NCBI GenBank assembly: GCA_017621815.1
Contig: JAGASK010000045.1
Span: forward strand, 1 to 44,321
Origin: Lachnospiraceae bacterium
GTDB taxonomy: Bacteria; Bacillota; Clostridia; Lachnospirales; Lachnospiraceae
Length of the DNA: 44,321 bases
Reading direction: 5' to 3'
Below the pieces are notes generated by a model. It saw only the letters and a list, made by a program, of their open reading frames with translations, did no database searches and was not told where the DNA came from. Both the position numbers and the translations under genes were made by a program. This document shows, piece after piece, positions 1 to 9,367 of this stretch. Position 1 is the first letter of the stretch, and each line of letters opens with the position of its first letter.

Positions 1-381
1 GCAGATATGCTTACAAGAATCCGTAATGCAAATACTGCAAAACACGATACAGTAGATGTTCCCTCTTCCAAAATGAAGCTGGCAATTGCAGATATTCTTG
101 TAGAGGAAGGATACATTAAGAAATATGACCTGATTGATGAAGGAAACTTCAAGACCATCCGCATCAGCTTAAAGTATGGTGCAGACAGAAATGAAAAGAT
201 TATCACAGGTTTAAAGAGAATTTCAAAACCCGGTTTACGTATTTACGCAGGCAAGGATGAACTGCCTAAGGTACTTGGCGGTTTGGGAATTGCAATCATT
301 TCCACAAACCAGGGTGTTGTAACTGATAAGAAGGCAAGAGAACTCCAGGTAGGCGGCGAGGTACTCGCTTACGTGTGGTAA
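1..381 (+). CDS. rpsH: Ribosomal protein S8, 5' end cut by window edge
   Basis: S8 binds the central domain of 16S rRNA and helps assemble the 30S platform. The reading frame is already open at base 1 (Ala-Asp, then [21 protein letters not shown]), which is the usual S8 text after a short MxMSDPIAD-like start, so roughly six to nine N-terminal residues lie outside the window. The C-terminal [11 protein letters not shown] and GGEVLAYVW are classic S8. It is followed 86 bases later by rplF, as in the spc operon. Identification is by family recognition and gene order. Confidence 0.97.
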   Translation, partial: ADMLTRIRNANTAKHDTVDVPSSKMKLAIADILVEEGYIKKYDLIDEGNFKTIRISLKYGADRNEKIITGLKRISKPGLRIYAGKDELPKVLGGLGIAIISTNQGVVTDKKARELQVGGEVLAYVW

Positions 382-467
382 AAACGTTGACCTTGCGGTC
401 AAGTTTGGAAGAACCTCCGGTTCTTCCGGTTGCATGAAACAATGTAAATAATATAGGAGGTACGGGC

Positions 468-1010
468 ATGTCACGTATAGGAAGAATGCCAATCGCGATT
501 CCTGCAGGCGTTACTGTAGAAGTTGCAGAAAATAATAAAGTGACTGTAAAAGGTCCTAAAGGAACACTGGAAAGAGTGCTTCCCGCAGAAATGGAAATCA
601 AGGTTGAAGGTGCAGAAGTAATTGTCAGCAGACCTAATGATTTAAAGAAAATGAAATCTTTACACGGTCTTACAAGAACACTGATTCACAATATGGTTGT
701 CGGTGTTACAGAAGGCTTTGAAAAGAAGCTGGAAGTTAACGGTGTTGGTTACAGAGCAGCAAAATCCGGGAAAAAGTTAACCTTATCCTTAGGATATTCC
801 CATCCGGTAGAGATGATTGACCCCGAAGGAATTGAAACAGTTCTTGAAGGACAGAACATCATCATTGTAAAAGGTATTGATAAAGAAAAAGTTGGCCAAT
901 TCGCAGCTGAAATCAGAGATAAGAGAAGACCTGAACCTTATAAGGGCAAGGGTATTAAGTATGCTGATGAAGTTATCAGACGTAAAGTTGGTAAGACTGG
1001 TAAGAAATAA
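468..1010 (+). CDS. rplF: Ribosomal protein L6
   Basis: L6 sits near the factor-binding region of the 50S subunit. The 180-residue product has the family's normal length, the start [14 protein letters not shown], and the C-terminal signature with [13 protein letters not shown]. The start is set by AGGAGG 9 bases upstream. It lies between rpsH and rplR as in the spc operon. The 86-base gap upstream holds a short GC-rich repeat (ggttcttccggtt type) that may fold but has no terminator run. Confidence 0.98.
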   Translation: MSRIGRMPIAIPAGVTVEVAENNKVTVKGPKGTLERVLPAEMEIKVEGAEVIVSRPNDLKKMKSLHGLTRTLIHNMVVGVTEGFEKKLEVNGVGYRAAKSGKKLTLSLGYSHPVEMIDPEGIETVLEGQNIIIVKGIDKEKVGQFAAEIRDKRRPEPYKGKGIKYADEVIRRKVGKTGKK

Positions 1011-1030
1011 GAGATAAGGAGAGTGTAAAA

Positions 1031-1399
1031 ATGGTTAGTAAAGAATCAAGACAGAAAGTCCGTGTTAAGAAACACATGAAAATACGTAACCGTTTCAGCG
1101 GTACCGCTGAAAGACCTCGTTTAGCTGTGTTTAGAAGTAATAATCATATGTATGCTCAAATTATTGACGATACAGTTGGAAATACTTTAGTGGCAGCTTC
1201 TACAGTTGAAAAGGAAGTAAAAGCTGAACTGGAAAAAACCAATAACGTTGATGCAGCAGCATATTTAGGAACAGTGATTGCTAAAAGAGCAATTGAAAAA
1301 GGTATTGATACAGTAGTCTTTGACAGAGGCGGCTTTATATACCAGGGTAAAATCGAAGCATTAGCTGAGGCAGCCAGAGAAGCTGGCTTAAAATTCTAG
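1031..1399 (+). CDS. rplR: Ribosomal protein L18
   Basis: L18 binds 5S rRNA and carries it into the 50S subunit. The protein is 122 residues, the usual bacterial size, with a basic N-terminus and the conserved [21 protein letters not shown] and [21 protein letters not shown] regions. A GGAGAG ribosome binding site precedes the ATG. It follows rplF by 20 bases and precedes rpsE by 17 bases, so co-translation in one message is expected. Confidence 0.98.
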   Translation: MVSKESRQKVRVKKHMKIRNRFSGTAERPRLAVFRSNNHMYAQIIDDTVGNTLVAASTVEKEVKAELEKTNNVDAAAYLGTVIAKRAIEKGIDTVVFDRGGFIYQGKIEALAEAAREAGLKF

Positions 1400-1416
1400 G
1401 AAAGGAAGAAGTAATC

Positions 1417-1926
1417 ATGAAGAATACAATCATAGATGTAAGCCAGTTAGAGTTAAGTGATAAGGTTGTAGCTATCAAGCGTGTAACCAAAACTGTAAAA
1501 GGCGGACGTAACATGAGATTTACTGCTCTTGTAGTAGTAGGTGATGGTAATGGTCATGTAGGCGCCGGACTTGGCAAGGCTGTAGAAATTCCCGAAGCAA
1601 TTCGTAAAGGAAAAGAAGATGCAATGAAGCACATTGTAAACGTTGCACTTGATGAAAATAATTCCATTACACATGATTTTATCGGAAAATTCGGTTCTGC
1701 AAATGTTCTTTTAAAGAAGGCTCCCGAAGGTACAGGTATTATCGCAGGCGGTCCTGCCCGTGTAGTATGTGAACTTGCAGGTATCAAGAACATTCGTACC
1801 AAATCACTTGGTTCCAACAATAAGCAGAATGTTGTTCTTGCAACTATTGAAGGATTAAAGAATTTAAAGACTCCTGAAGAGGTTGCTAAGAACCGCGGCA
1901 AATCTGTAGAAGAAGTATTAGCATAG
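1417..1926 (+). CDS. rpsE: Ribosomal protein S5
   Basis: S5 is a 30S protein important for decoding fidelity and mRNA unwinding. At 169 residues it has normal length. The N-terminal double-stranded RNA-binding domain is visible with [20 protein letters not shown], and the C-terminal domain with [19 protein letters not shown] and a typical end [14 protein letters not shown]. The start follows GGAAAGGAAG. Neighbours are rplR and rpmD, with 13 bases to the latter. Confidence 0.98.
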   Translation: MKNTIIDVSQLELSDKVVAIKRVTKTVKGGRNMRFTALVVVGDGNGHVGAGLGKAVEIPEAIRKGKEDAMKHIVNVALDENNSITHDFIGKFGSANVLLKKAPEGTGIIAGGPARVVCELAGIKNIRTKSLGSNNKQNVVLATIEGLKNLKTPEEVAKNRGKSVEEVLA

Positions 1927-1939
1927 GAGGGAATTAAGG

Positions 1940-2128
1940 ATGGCAGAACAGAAAATGTTAAAAATTACATTAGTAAAATCTCCTATCGGAGCAGTTCCCA
2001 AGCACAAAGCTACTGTTGAAGCAATGGGACTTAGAAAGTTGAATAAGACAATTGTACTGCCTGATAATGCAGCTACAAGGGGACAGATTCAGCAGATTAG
2101 ACATTTAGTGAAAGTTGAAGAAGCATAA
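1940..2128 (+). CDS. rpmD: Ribosomal protein L30
   Basis: A small 50S protein of 62 residues, the normal bacterial size. The motifs [24 protein letters not shown] and [15 protein letters not shown] are characteristic of L30. The start ATG follows GGAGGGAATTAAGG. It sits between rpsE and rplO, its invariant spc operon position in Firmicutes. Confidence 0.97.
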   Translation: MAEQKMLKITLVKSPIGAVPKHKATVEAMGLRKLNKTIVLPDNAATRGQIQQIRHLVKVEEA

Positions 2129-2154
2129 TAAGAGAAGATAAGGAGGTGTTCAGC

Positions 2155-2595
2155 ATGGAATTATCTAATTTAAGACCTGCGGAAGGTTCTACAAAGAGTG
2201 ATAATTTTAGAAGAGGTCGTGGACACGGCTCAGGTAACGGCAAGACAGCAGGTAAAGGTCATAAAGGTCAGAAGGCTCGTTCTGGAGCACCCAGACCCGG
2301 CTTTGAAGGCGGTCAGATGCCTTTATACAGAAGAATTCCAAAGAGAGGCTTTACCTGCCCCAGTCATAAGGAAATCGTGGGTATTAATTTAAGTGTACTT
2401 GATAAATTTGAAGACGGAGCTGTTGTTGATATCGATGCTTTAATCGAAACAGGAATTGTCAAAAATCCTAAAGATGGCGTTAAGATCCTCGGAAACGGAG
2501 AAATTACCAAGAAGCTTACAGTAAAAGCAAATGCATTCAGTGCATCCGCAAAGGAAAAAATTGAAGCTGTTGGTGGAACTGCAGAGGTGATTTAA
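2155..2595 (+). CDS. rplO: Ribosomal protein L15
   Basis: L15 is a late-assembling 50S protein. A GTG nine bases upstream at 2146 would extend the frame by three residues, but AGGAGG ends only about nine bases before ATG 2155 and the family begins [12 protein letters not shown], so 2155 is chosen (146 residues). The glycine-arginine-rich loop with [20 protein letters not shown] and [18 protein letters not shown] are diagnostic. Its stop overlaps the secY start in a TAATG junction, so translation is coupled to secY. Confidence 0.97.
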   Translation: MELSNLRPAEGSTKSDNFRRGRGHGSGNGKTAGKGHKGQKARSGAPRPGFEGGQMPLYRRIPKRGFTCPSHKEIVGINLSVLDKFEDGAVVDIDALIETGIVKNPKDGVKILGNGEITKKLTVKANAFSASAKEKIEAVGGTAEVI

Positions 2596-3908
2596 TGTTA
2601 ACAACCTTAAAAAACGCATTTAAAATCAAGGAATTAAGAAATAAGATATTATTTACATTTGCCATGTTAGTTGTGATCCGTTTAGGGTCACAGCTGCCTG
2701 TGCCAGGTGTAGACAGACATTATTTTTCTAACTGGTTTGCACAGCAGACAGGTGATGCGTTCAGTTTTTTTGATGCATTTACGGGCGGTTCATTTTTAAA
2801 TATGTCCATTCTTGCATTAAATATCACGCCTTACATTACATCATCCATTATTATGCAGCTTCTGACTATTGCGATTCCAAAGCTGGAAGAAATGCAGAAA
2901 GAGGGAGAGGATGGAAGAAAGAAAATCGCTTCCATTACCCGTTATGTAACAGTTGGGCTTGCTTTAATTGAGTCAACAGCGATGGCTATCGCATTTGGCG
3001 GCAATGGACTTTTAGAAGATTATAATGCTTTAAATGTAATTACAGTTATTGCGGCTTTGACAGCAGGAAGTGCTTTCCTTATGTGGGTTGGCGAAAGAAT
3101 TACAGAAAACGGTGTGGGCAACGGTATTTCCATTGTCCTTGTTATCAATATTATTTCAAGAATTCCTCAGGATATTGCACAGTTGTTTGAACAGTTTGTT
3201 TTCGGCAAAGCAATTGCAGTTGCGGTAGTTGCAGCAGTTGTTATACTTGCAATCATTGTAGGTATGGTTATTCTGGTTATTATTTTAAATGACGGAGTTC
3301 GTAAGATCCCTGTGCAATATGCAAAGAAAATGCAGGGAAGAAGAATGGTAGGAGGACAGACATCTTCTATTCCCCTTAAGGTGAATACAGCAGGTGTTAT
3401 TCCGATTATTTTTGCATCATCCCTGATGCAGCTTCCTATTGTCATCTGCAGTTTCTTTAATTACAGCGGTACCGGAGTATGGGCACATATTTTAAGAGGA
3501 TTGAATTCATCAAACTGGTGCAATCCTAAAGAGCCTGTTTACTCCATAGGACTTGTAGTGTATATAGTGCTTGTTATTTTCTTCGCATATTTTTATACAT
3601 CTATTACCTTTAATCCGCTTGAGATTGCAGAGAATATGAAAAAGCAGGGCGGCTTTATTCCGGGCATCAGACCAGGTAAGCCTACCAGCGAGTATCTGAC
3701 AAAAATTCTGAATTACATCATCTTTATCGGTGCTGTAGGACTGACAGTTGTTTGTGTAATACCTTATGTATTTAACGGCGTGTTTAATGCTTCAGTATCA
3801 TTTGGTGGAACCAGCTTAATCATTATTGTGAGCGTTGTGCTTGAAACAATGAAGCAGATTGAATCTCAGATGCTGGTACGTAATTACAAAGGTTTTTTAA
3901 ATGACTAG
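2595..3908 (+). CDS. secY: Preprotein translocase channel subunit SecY
   Basis: SecY forms the membrane channel for Sec-dependent export and membrane insertion. The 437 residues carry about ten hydrophobic segments, and conserved landmarks include the N-terminal KIRNKILFT-like region, the plug-side GSQLPVPGVD, the NGVGNGISI loop and the cytoplasmic loop with RRMVGGQTSSIPLKVN. The end TMKQIESQMLVRNYKGFL is typical. The start overlaps the rplO stop by one base. adk and map follow, as in most Firmicutes. Confidence 0.98.
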   Translation: MLTTLKNAFKIKELRNKILFTFAMLVVIRLGSQLPVPGVDRHYFSNWFAQQTGDAFSFFDAFTGGSFLNMSILALNITPYITSSIIMQLLTIAIPKLEEMQKEGEDGRKKIASITRYVTVGLALIESTAMAIAFGGNGLLEDYNALNVITVIAALTAGSAFLMWVGERITENGVGNGISIVLVINIISRIPQDIAQLFEQFVFGKAIAVAVVAAVVILAIIVGMVILVIILNDGVRKIPVQYAKKMQGRRMVGGQTSSIPLKVNTAGVIPIIFASSLMQLPIVICSFFNYSGTGVWAHILRGLNSSNWCNPKEPVYSIGLVVYIVLVIFFAYFYTSITFNPLEIAENMKKQGGFIPGIRPGKPTSEYLTKILNYIIFIGAVGLTVVCVIPYVFNGVFNASVSFGGTSLIIIVSVVLETMKQIESQMLVRNYKGFLND

Positions 3909-3922
3909 TATTTGTTAAAGAT

Positions 3923-3969
3923 TAGAGGTTATGGGGAAGCCTGCAATGGCTTATTTCCCCTGGCCTCTA
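3923..3969 (+). other. Intercistronic hairpin between secY and adk
   Basis: The spacer folds as nested arms: TAGAGG with CCTCTA, GGGGAA with TTCCCC, and AAGCC with GGCTT around TGCAAT. No U-run follows, so it is unlikely to be a full terminator. It may be a processing or stability element that lets adk and map be expressed differently from the ribosomal genes. The pairing is seen directly; the function is inference. Confidence 0.55.
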
Positions 3970-4009
3970 TATTGCGTTAAGGAAAAATATTATAGGTAGG
4001 AGAATCATT

Positions 4010-4651
4010 ATGAAAATTATTATGTTAGGTGCTCCCGGTGCCGGCAAAGGCACACAGGCTAAAATGATAGCAGAAAAATACAGCGTTCCCCATGTTTCCA
4101 CAGGTGATATTTTCAGGGCAAATATTAAAAACGGAACAGAACTTGGCATGGAAGCGAAGAAATATATGGATCAGGGTCTTTTAGTACCTGATGAGTTAAC
4201 AGTCAAAATTCTTCTTGACAGAGTGGCAAAGGATGACTGTAAGAACGGTTATGTTCTGGATGGCTTTCCAAGAACAATTCCTCAGGCAGAAGTTCTTGAT
4301 AAGGCATTGACAGAGCTCGGCGACAAGATTGATTACGCCATTAATGTAGAAGTTCCTGATGAAAATATTATCAAAAGAATGGGCGGAAGACGTGCCTGCT
4401 TAAGCTGCGGTGCAACATATCATATAGAACATATTCCTCCCAGGACAGAAGGTATCTGTGATGTCTGCGGTAAGGAACTGGTGCTTCGTGATGATGATAA
4501 GCCGGAAACAGTAAAGAATCGTCTTGATGTATATCATAATCAGACCCAGCCGTTAATCGATTTTTACAGCGCTAAGGGAGTGCTTAAGACAGTTGACGGT
4601 ACTGTGGATATGAAAGATGTATTTGCAGCTATTGTTGACATTCTCGGATAA
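4010..4651 (+). CDS. adk: Adenylate kinase, zinc-type lid
   Basis: It catalyses ATP + AMP to 2 ADP and balances adenylate pools. The 213 residues include the P-loop GAPGAGKGTQA (about residues 7-17), the AMP-binding region with TGDIFRAN, DGFPRTIPQA, and a lid domain near residues 126-153 with two Cys-X2-Cys pairs (CLSC and CDVC). That makes it the zinc-binding form common in Gram-positive bacteria. GTAGGAGAATC precedes the ATG. It lies between secY and map in the usual order. Confidence 0.98.
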   Translation: MKIIMLGAPGAGKGTQAKMIAEKYSVPHVSTGDIFRANIKNGTELGMEAKKYMDQGLLVPDELTVKILLDRVAKDDCKNGYVLDGFPRTIPQAEVLDKALTELGDKIDYAINVEVPDENIIKRMGGRRACLSCGATYHIEHIPPRTEGICDVCGKELVLRDDDKPETVKNRLDVYHNQTQPLIDFYSAKGVLKTVDGTVDMKDVFAAIVDILG

Positions 4652-4708
4652 ACCTGTAATTTTGCATAAGGCGGCAGGCTTGAAGGAGATAAGAAAGGCA
4701 GGAAATAT

Positions 4709-5476
4709 ATGGCAGTATCAATTAAATCTGCAAGAGAGATAGAACTTATGCGGGAATCCTGCAGAATTCTTTCTGAAGTACATGCAAGGCTGGGAGAGGA
4801 AATCAGGCCGGGCATTTCAACCTGGGATATTGATGCTCTCGGAGAAAAACTGATAAGGAGCTATGGCTGTGAACCTAACTTCCTTAATTATAACGGTTAC
4901 CCGGCATCCATCTGTGTTTCCGTTAATGATGAGGTGGTGCACGGCATTCCCAAAAAGGAGCATATTCTTCAGGAAGGAGATATTGTCAGTCTTGATGCGG
5001 GGTTGATTTATAAAGGATATCATTCCGATGCAGCCAGAACTTATCCTGTGGGAAGAGTTTCAGAGGAAGCCAGGGAGCTGATAGAAGTTACGAGGCAGAG
5101 CTTTTTTGAAGGCATTAAATATGCAAAAGCCGGTAATCATCTTTATGATATTTCCAATGCAATTGATGCATATGTCAGCAAATTCGGATACGGAATTGTT
5201 CGGGATCTAGTAGGACATGGAATCGGTACCCATCTGCATGAGGATCCTCAGATTCCTAATTTTAAGCAATGGCGCCGGGGAATTAAGCTTCAGCCCGGCA
5301 TGACGCTTGCCATTGAACCGATGATAAATATGGGAAGCTGTTATGTGGAATGGCTGGATGATGACTGGACAGTAGTAACAGAAGACGGTTCGCTTTCGGC
5401 ACATTATGAAAATACTGTGCTGATAACGGAAGGAGAACCTGAAATTCTTACTTTGCCGGACGGTGTAAAAGGATAA
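4709..5476 (+). CDS. map: Methionine aminopeptidase type I
   Basis: It removes the initiator methionine from nascent proteins using a dinuclear metal centre. The 255-residue protein shows the expected ligands: Asp in LDAGLIYKGYHSDAART (two Asp), His in GHGIGTHLHEDP, Glu in AIEPMI and Glu in HYENTVLITE. This is the short type I form without a zinc-finger extension. The ribosome binding site is weak (AGAAAGGCAGG). It lies 57 bases after adk and 24 before the KOW gene. Confidence 0.97.
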   Translation: MAVSIKSAREIELMRESCRILSEVHARLGEEIRPGISTWDIDALGEKLIRSYGCEPNFLNYNGYPASICVSVNDEVVHGIPKKEHILQEGDIVSLDAGLIYKGYHSDAARTYPVGRVSEEARELIEVTRQSFFEGIKYAKAGNHLYDISNAIDAYVSKFGYGIVRDLVGHGIGTHLHEDPQIPNFKQWRRGIKLQPGMTLAIEPMINMGSCYVEWLDDDWTVVTEDGSLSAHYENTVLITEGEPEILTLPDGVKG

Positions 5477-5500
5477 TGAGGTGAAGATGAGAGGTATGCA

Positions 5501-5755
5501 ATGACAGGAATGTTTGCAATTTCCAAGGCAGGACATGATAAAGGCCGGATGTATGTTATTCTTAAAGAAGACGGCGAATATGTTTATCTTGCTGACGGAC
5601 GGATAAGAACAGTTGAAAATCCGAAGAAAAAGAAAAAGAAGCATATACAGCCGGTGAAAAGCGGTATAGATGAAGCGCTTGCAGCTAAGCTGAAGAGTGC
5701 GCAGACCATATATAATGAAGAAATCAAGTTTGCAATTAAAGTCAGAGCAAAATAA
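5501..5755 (+). CDS. KOW-domain RNA-binding protein (L14e-like)
   Basis: An 84-residue basic protein. The N-terminal part GMFAISKAGHDKGRMYVIL is a KOW-like motif as in archaeal/eukaryotic L14e-type proteins, and it is followed by a lysine run around residues 43-49. Small KOW proteins occur between map and infA in many Clostridia; their role is not settled, but RNA or ribosome binding is likely. The start is ATG 5501 after GAGAGG. The next gene, infA, begins 11 bases after its stop. Confidence 0.85.
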   Translation: MTGMFAISKAGHDKGRMYVILKEDGEYVYLADGRIRTVENPKKKKKKHIQPVKSGIDEALAAKLKSAQTIYNEEIKFAIKVRAK

Positions 5756-5766
5756 GGAGGTAGCAA

Positions 5767-5985
5767 ATGTCAAAGGCTGATGTAATTGAAATTGAAGGAA
5801 CAGTAGTAGAAAAACTTCCCAACACCATGTTTCAGGTGGAACTGGAAAATGGCCACAGAGTGCTTGCACATATCAGCGGTAAACTGAGACAGAATTTTAT
5901 TCGTATTTTACCGGGTGACAAGGTAACGTTGGAATTGTCCCCCTATGATTTGTCAAAGGGAAGAATCATTTGGAGAGATAAATAA
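5767..5985 (+). CDS. infA: Translation initiation factor IF-1
   Basis: IF-1 is an S1/OB-fold protein that occupies the 30S A site during initiation. The 72-residue length is exact for the family, with [39 protein letters not shown] and the end [20 protein letters not shown] lies just upstream. It is followed 85 bases later by rpmJ, as usual. Confidence 0.98.
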   Translation: MSKADVIEIEGTVVEKLPNTMFQVELENGHRVLAHISGKLRQNFIRILPGDKVTLELSPYDLSKGRIIWRDK

Positions 5986-6070
5986 GTGCAATATCTTTGA
6001 AAAAAGTATTGCATTTGTTGATATGCCATGCTATAATGTAAAACGGTCTTTTTTGAAAGGAGGGTTTAAC

Positions 6071-6184
6071 ATGAAGGTTAGATCATCAGTAAAACCGATT
6101 TGCGAAAAGTGCAAAATCATCAAGAGAAAAGGACGTATCAGAGTAATCTGCGAAAATCCGAAACACAAACAGAGACAAGGATAA
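6071..6184 (+). CDS. rpmJ: Ribosomal protein L36
   Basis: A 37-residue zinc-binding 50S protein. Starting at ATG 6071, preceded by AAAGGAGGG, it reads [20 protein letters not shown] and ends with NPKHKQRQG. The Cys-X2-Cys and Cys/His ligands for zinc are present (CEKC, then C and H in ICENPKH). A longer in-frame opening from 5945 would run through the infA end and is not credible. It lies between infA and rpsM, the canonical position. Confidence 0.97.
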   Translation: MKVRSSVKPICEKCKIIKRKGRIRVICENPKHKQRQG

Positions 6185-6237
6185 TCCACTGCTGAATAAG
6201 CAGAAGGGTTCTTGTCCATTTATTATGAAAGCGGCTG

Positions 6238-6462
6238 CAGTATGACCGATAAAGCAGTCATACTGATTATTGTAATAAATTGTATCAAGGAGCCTTAGTG
6301 ATTACTTGTTGATACCACAAGCAAATTCCTGAGAATTTGCTTGAGAAATTTCCAAAGGAAATTTCCGGCGGATTACAGGAGTTTACAGTGGAAAGATCGG
6401 AAACGTCCGGTTGGGCATAAGACCATGCCTCAATCAATTAGTATCAGGTATGCAATGCATAC
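6238..6462 (+). promoter_or_regulatory. Structured RNA leader upstream of rpsM
   Basis: The 337-base gap between rpmJ and rpsM has no gene but at least four strong hairpins in a row: 6238-6246 with 6257-6265 (9 bp), 6282-6288 with 6309-6315 (7 bp), 6319-6328 with 6333-6342 (10 bp), and 6345-6353 with 6357-6365 (9 bp). A palindrome lies at 6448-6462. A long folded leader directly before the rpsM-rpsK-rpsD block suggests autoregulation, by analogy with S4 control of the E. coli alpha operon. The pairing is seen; the ligand and mechanism are inference. Confidence 0.6.
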
Positions 6463-6521
6463 AAAGCAGGCACAGTTTATAAGAATTGTATCTGCGATTA
6501 AAGAAAATGGAGGAAACGTAA

Positions 6522-6890
6522 ATGGCTCGTATTGCAGGTGTTGACTTACCGAGAGAAAAACGTGTAGAAATCGGCTTAACTTATGTTTATGGAATTGGCA
6601 GGGTAAGTGCTAATAAGATTCTTGAAAAAGCAAAGGTTAATCCCGATACCCGTGTCAGAGAACTGACTGATGATGAAGTAAAGAGAATCAGTGAAGTTAT
6701 TGACGCTGAGTACATGGTTGAAGGTGATTTAAGAAGAGAAGTAGCTCTTAATATCAAGAGACTTCAGGAAATCGGATGCTACAGAGGAATCCGTCACAGA
6801 AAAGGACTCCCTGTTCGTGGTCAGAAGACAAAGACAAACGCAAGAACTAGAAAAGGTCCTAAGAGAACTGTTGCTAATAAGAAGAAATAA
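6522..6890 (+). CDS. rpsM: Ribosomal protein S13
   Basis: S13 lies in the 30S head and contacts tRNA and the 50S subunit. The 122 residues start [21 protein letters not shown] and contain the helix-hairpin-helix region and the [16 protein letters not shown] signature, with a basic tail. GGAGGAAACGTAA precedes the ATG. An in-frame opening from 6341 lies in the structured leader in another frame and is not used. Confidence 0.98.
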   Translation: MARIAGVDLPREKRVEIGLTYVYGIGRVSANKILEKAKVNPDTRVRELTDDEVKRISEVIDAEYMVEGDLRREVALNIKRLQEIGCYRGIRHRKGLPVRGQKTKTNARTRKGPKRTVANKKK

Positions 6891-6992
6891 ATTCAGCACA
6901 GTAAAGATGCACTTTAGCAGATATGGTAACATGCAGAATATCTGCACAGAAACAGAAAAATTATTTATTATTGAGAAAGTAGGTTAGTTTAA

Positions 6993-7391
6993 ATGGCAGC
7001 TAAGAAAGTTACAAAAAAAGTGACAAAAAAACGTGTCAAGAAAAACGTTGAACGCGGACAGGCACATATCCAGTCTTCTTTTAACAATACAATCGTTACC
7101 TTAACAGATAACGAAGGTAATGCATTAAGCTGGGCAAGTGCAGGTGGTCTTGGTTTTAGAGGTTCAAGGAAATCTACTCCATATGCAGCACAGATGGCAG
7201 CTGAAACAGCTACTAAGGCAGCGCTGGTACATGGACTTAAGTATGTAGATGTTATGGTTAAGGGACCCGGTTCAGGACGTGAAGCAGCAATCCGTGCTCT
7301 TCAGGCTTGCGGACTTGAGGTTACAAGTATCAGAGACGTAACACCGGTACCTCATAACGGATGCCGCCCGCCTAAGCGCCGTCGTGTTTAA
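6993..7391 (+). CDS. rpsK: Ribosomal protein S11
   Basis: S11 forms part of the 30S platform near the E site. The 132 residues contain the diagnostic [28 protein letters not shown] and [13 protein letters not shown] end. The N-terminal stretch is very rich in lysine ([18 protein letters not shown]), longer than in many species. The 102-base gap after rpsM contains an 8-bp hairpin with arms GCAGATAT and ATATCTGC and no terminator. Confidence 0.98.
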   Translation: MAAKKVTKKVTKKRVKKNVERGQAHIQSSFNNTIVTLTDNEGNALSWASAGGLGFRGSRKSTPYAAQMAAETATKAALVHGLKYVDVMVKGPGSGREAAIRALQACGLEVTSIRDVTPVPHNGCRPPKRRRV

Positions 7392-7500
7392 TCCATGAGA
7401 AGATTTTCTCATGTTCAGATGATTATGAAATCATAATAGAAACCAAAAAGTTGGATGAAGGCGTTTTAACGCTGTAAACAATATCAGGAGGAAAATTAAA

Positions 7501-8094
7501 ATGGCAGTAAACAGAGTTCCCGTGTTAAAAAGATGTAGATCTCTTGGTCTTGAACCCACATACCTGGGATATGATAAGAAATCTAACAGAACAAATGCCA
7601 GGGCTGGCAAAAAGGTAAGTGAGTATGGTCTTCAGTTAAGAGAAAAACAGAAAGCTAAATTCATTTACGGAGTTCTTGAAAAACCCTTCAGAAATTACTA
7701 TGACAAAGCTGACAGAATGAAAGGTATGACTGGTGAAAACCTTATGGTTATGCTTGAAAGCAGACTGGACAGCGTAGTTTTCAGAATGGGATTTGCAAGA
7801 ACCAGAAGAGAAGCAAGACAGATTGTTGACCATAAGCACATTTTAGTAAATGGCAAGCAGGTTAACATTCCTTCTTATTTAGTTAAGGCCGGCGATGTAA
7901 TCGAAGTAAGAGAAAAATCAAAATCTTTACAGAGATACAAAGATATCCTTGAAGTAACCGGCGGCAGACTGGTTCCTGAATGGATGGATGTAGACCAGGA
8001 AGCATTAAAAGGAACTGTTAAGAACCTTCCTACAAGAGAAATGATAGACGTTCCCGTAAACGAGATGCTTATCGTCGAATTATATTCCAAATAA
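7501..8094 (+). CDS. rpsD: Ribosomal protein S4
   Basis: S4 is a primary 16S rRNA binder and often a translational repressor of its own operon. The 197-residue product has the S4 RNA-binding domain around residues 90-150 ([32 protein letters not shown]). The N-terminus lacks the four-cysteine zinc motif seen in some S4 proteins. AGGAGGAAAATTAAA precedes the start. It sits between rpsK and rpoA, unlike Bacillus, where rpsD is separate. Confidence 0.98.
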   Translation: MAVNRVPVLKRCRSLGLEPTYLGYDKKSNRTNARAGKKVSEYGLQLREKQKAKFIYGVLEKPFRNYYDKADRMKGMTGENLMVMLESRLDSVVFRMGFARTRREARQIVDHKHILVNGKQVNIPSYLVKAGDVIEVREKSKSLQRYKDILEVTGGRLVPEWMDVDQEALKGTVKNLPTREMIDVPVNEMLIVELYSK

Positions 8095-8097
8095 TAC

Positions 8098-8156
8098 CAT
8101 GTGAAGAAACTCTAAGGCAGCAAAATACGCCGCCTAAGAGTTTCTATGTCACATGG
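8098..8156 (+). other. Long hairpin between rpsD and rpoA
   Basis: Arms 8105-8118 and 8132-8145 pair over 14 bases with one mismatch, and an outer helix pairs CCATGTGA (8097-8104) with TCACATGG (8149-8156). There is no U-run, so it looks like an intercistronic processing or stability element rather than a terminator. Function is inference. Confidence 0.55.
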
Positions 8157-8220
8157 AGGAGAATCGCAGGGCGGTTCTTCTGTCAATATTTCATTATGTT
8201 CGTAAAGGAGGGTATTTGCA

Positions 8221-9177
8221 GTGTTTGATTTTGAAAGACCAAATATTGAGGTGGCAGAAATCTCTGATGACAAGAAGTATGGCAGGTTCGTTGTAGAACC
8301 TCTTGAAAGAGGATATGGAATCACACTTGGTAATTCACTTAGAAGAATCATGCTTTCTTCACTTCCCGGCGCAGCAGTAAGCCAGGTTAAGATTGAAGGG
8401 GTACTTCATGAATTCAGTTCTATTGAAGGTGTTAAGGAAGATGTAACTGAAATTATCATGAATATCAAGAGTCTTGCAATCAGAAATAACAGCGATACGA
8501 ATGAACCCAAGACAGCATACATTGAGTATGAAGGAGATGGTGTAGTTAAAGCTTCCGATATTCAGGCAGACCAGGATATTGAAATTTTAAATCCTGACAT
8601 TACTATTGCAACCTTAAGCGGTAAGAATACTAAGCTTTACATGGAGCTTACAATTACCAAAGGCAGAGGATATGTAAGCGCTGATAAGAATAAGAGCGAA
8701 GATTTGCCAATCGGTGTCATTGCAGTAGATTCTATTTATACACCTGTTGAAAGAGTTAATGTAACCGTAGAAAACACCCGTGTTGGTCAGATTACAGACT
8801 TTGATAAGCTGACACTGGATGTTTATACAAACGGAACTTTAGTTCCCGATGAAGCGGTTAGCTTAGCTGCAAAAGTACTCAGCGAACATTTAAGCCTTTT
8901 CATTGATTTGTCCGAAAATGCCAAGACAGCAGAAGTTATGGTAGAGAAGGAAGAAGATGAAAAAGAAAAAGTATTGGAAATGAGCATCGACGAATTAGAG
9001 CTGTCAGTTCGTTCCTATAACTGCTTAAAGAGAGCTGGTATCAATACAGTTGAAGAGTTAACTAACAAGACTTCCGAAGATATGATGAAGGTTCGTAATT
9101 TAGGCCGTAAATCACTTGAAGAAGTTCTTGCTAAATTAAAAGAACTGGGACTGCAGTTAAATCCCAGTGAAGAATAA
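8221..9177 (+). CDS. rpoA: RNA polymerase alpha subunit
   Basis: The alpha subunit dimerises to start RNA polymerase assembly and contacts UP elements and activators. The 318-residue protein starts at GTG 8221 after AAAGGAGGG. The N-terminal domain (about 1-230) has [21 protein letters not shown]; an acidic linker near 240-252 leads to the C-terminal domain with [16 protein letters not shown] and [11 protein letters not shown]. Length and order are normal. It is followed by a 190-base spacer and rplQ. Confidence 0.98.
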   Translation: MFDFERPNIEVAEISDDKKYGRFVVEPLERGYGITLGNSLRRIMLSSLPGAAVSQVKIEGVLHEFSSIEGVKEDVTEIIMNIKSLAIRNNSDTNEPKTAYIEYEGDGVVKASDIQADQDIEILNPDITIATLSGKNTKLYMELTITKGRGYVSADKNKSEDLPIGVIAVDSIYTPVERVNVTVENTRVGQITDFDKLTLDVYTNGTLVPDEAVSLAAKVLSEHLSLFIDLSENAKTAEVMVEKEEDEKEKVLEMSIDELELSVRSYNCLKRAGINTVEELTNKTSEDMMKVRNLGRKSLEEVLAKLKELGLQLNPSEE

Positions 9178-9367
9178 TCAAGGCAATGAGTCAGCGCAGT
9201 AAAGCCAAAGTGTGTGTGCTGTGTTCTCATGAATGGAGTCTGCTATATGCAGACCGGTCACCTGCATTCGGTAAGTAAGCCCAAAGTGCGTAGCCGGATG
9301 TACCATAACGGGCAGGAATGCCACAATGAGAAAAAGAGTTATATACTCTTTTGGAAAGGAGCCTTAA

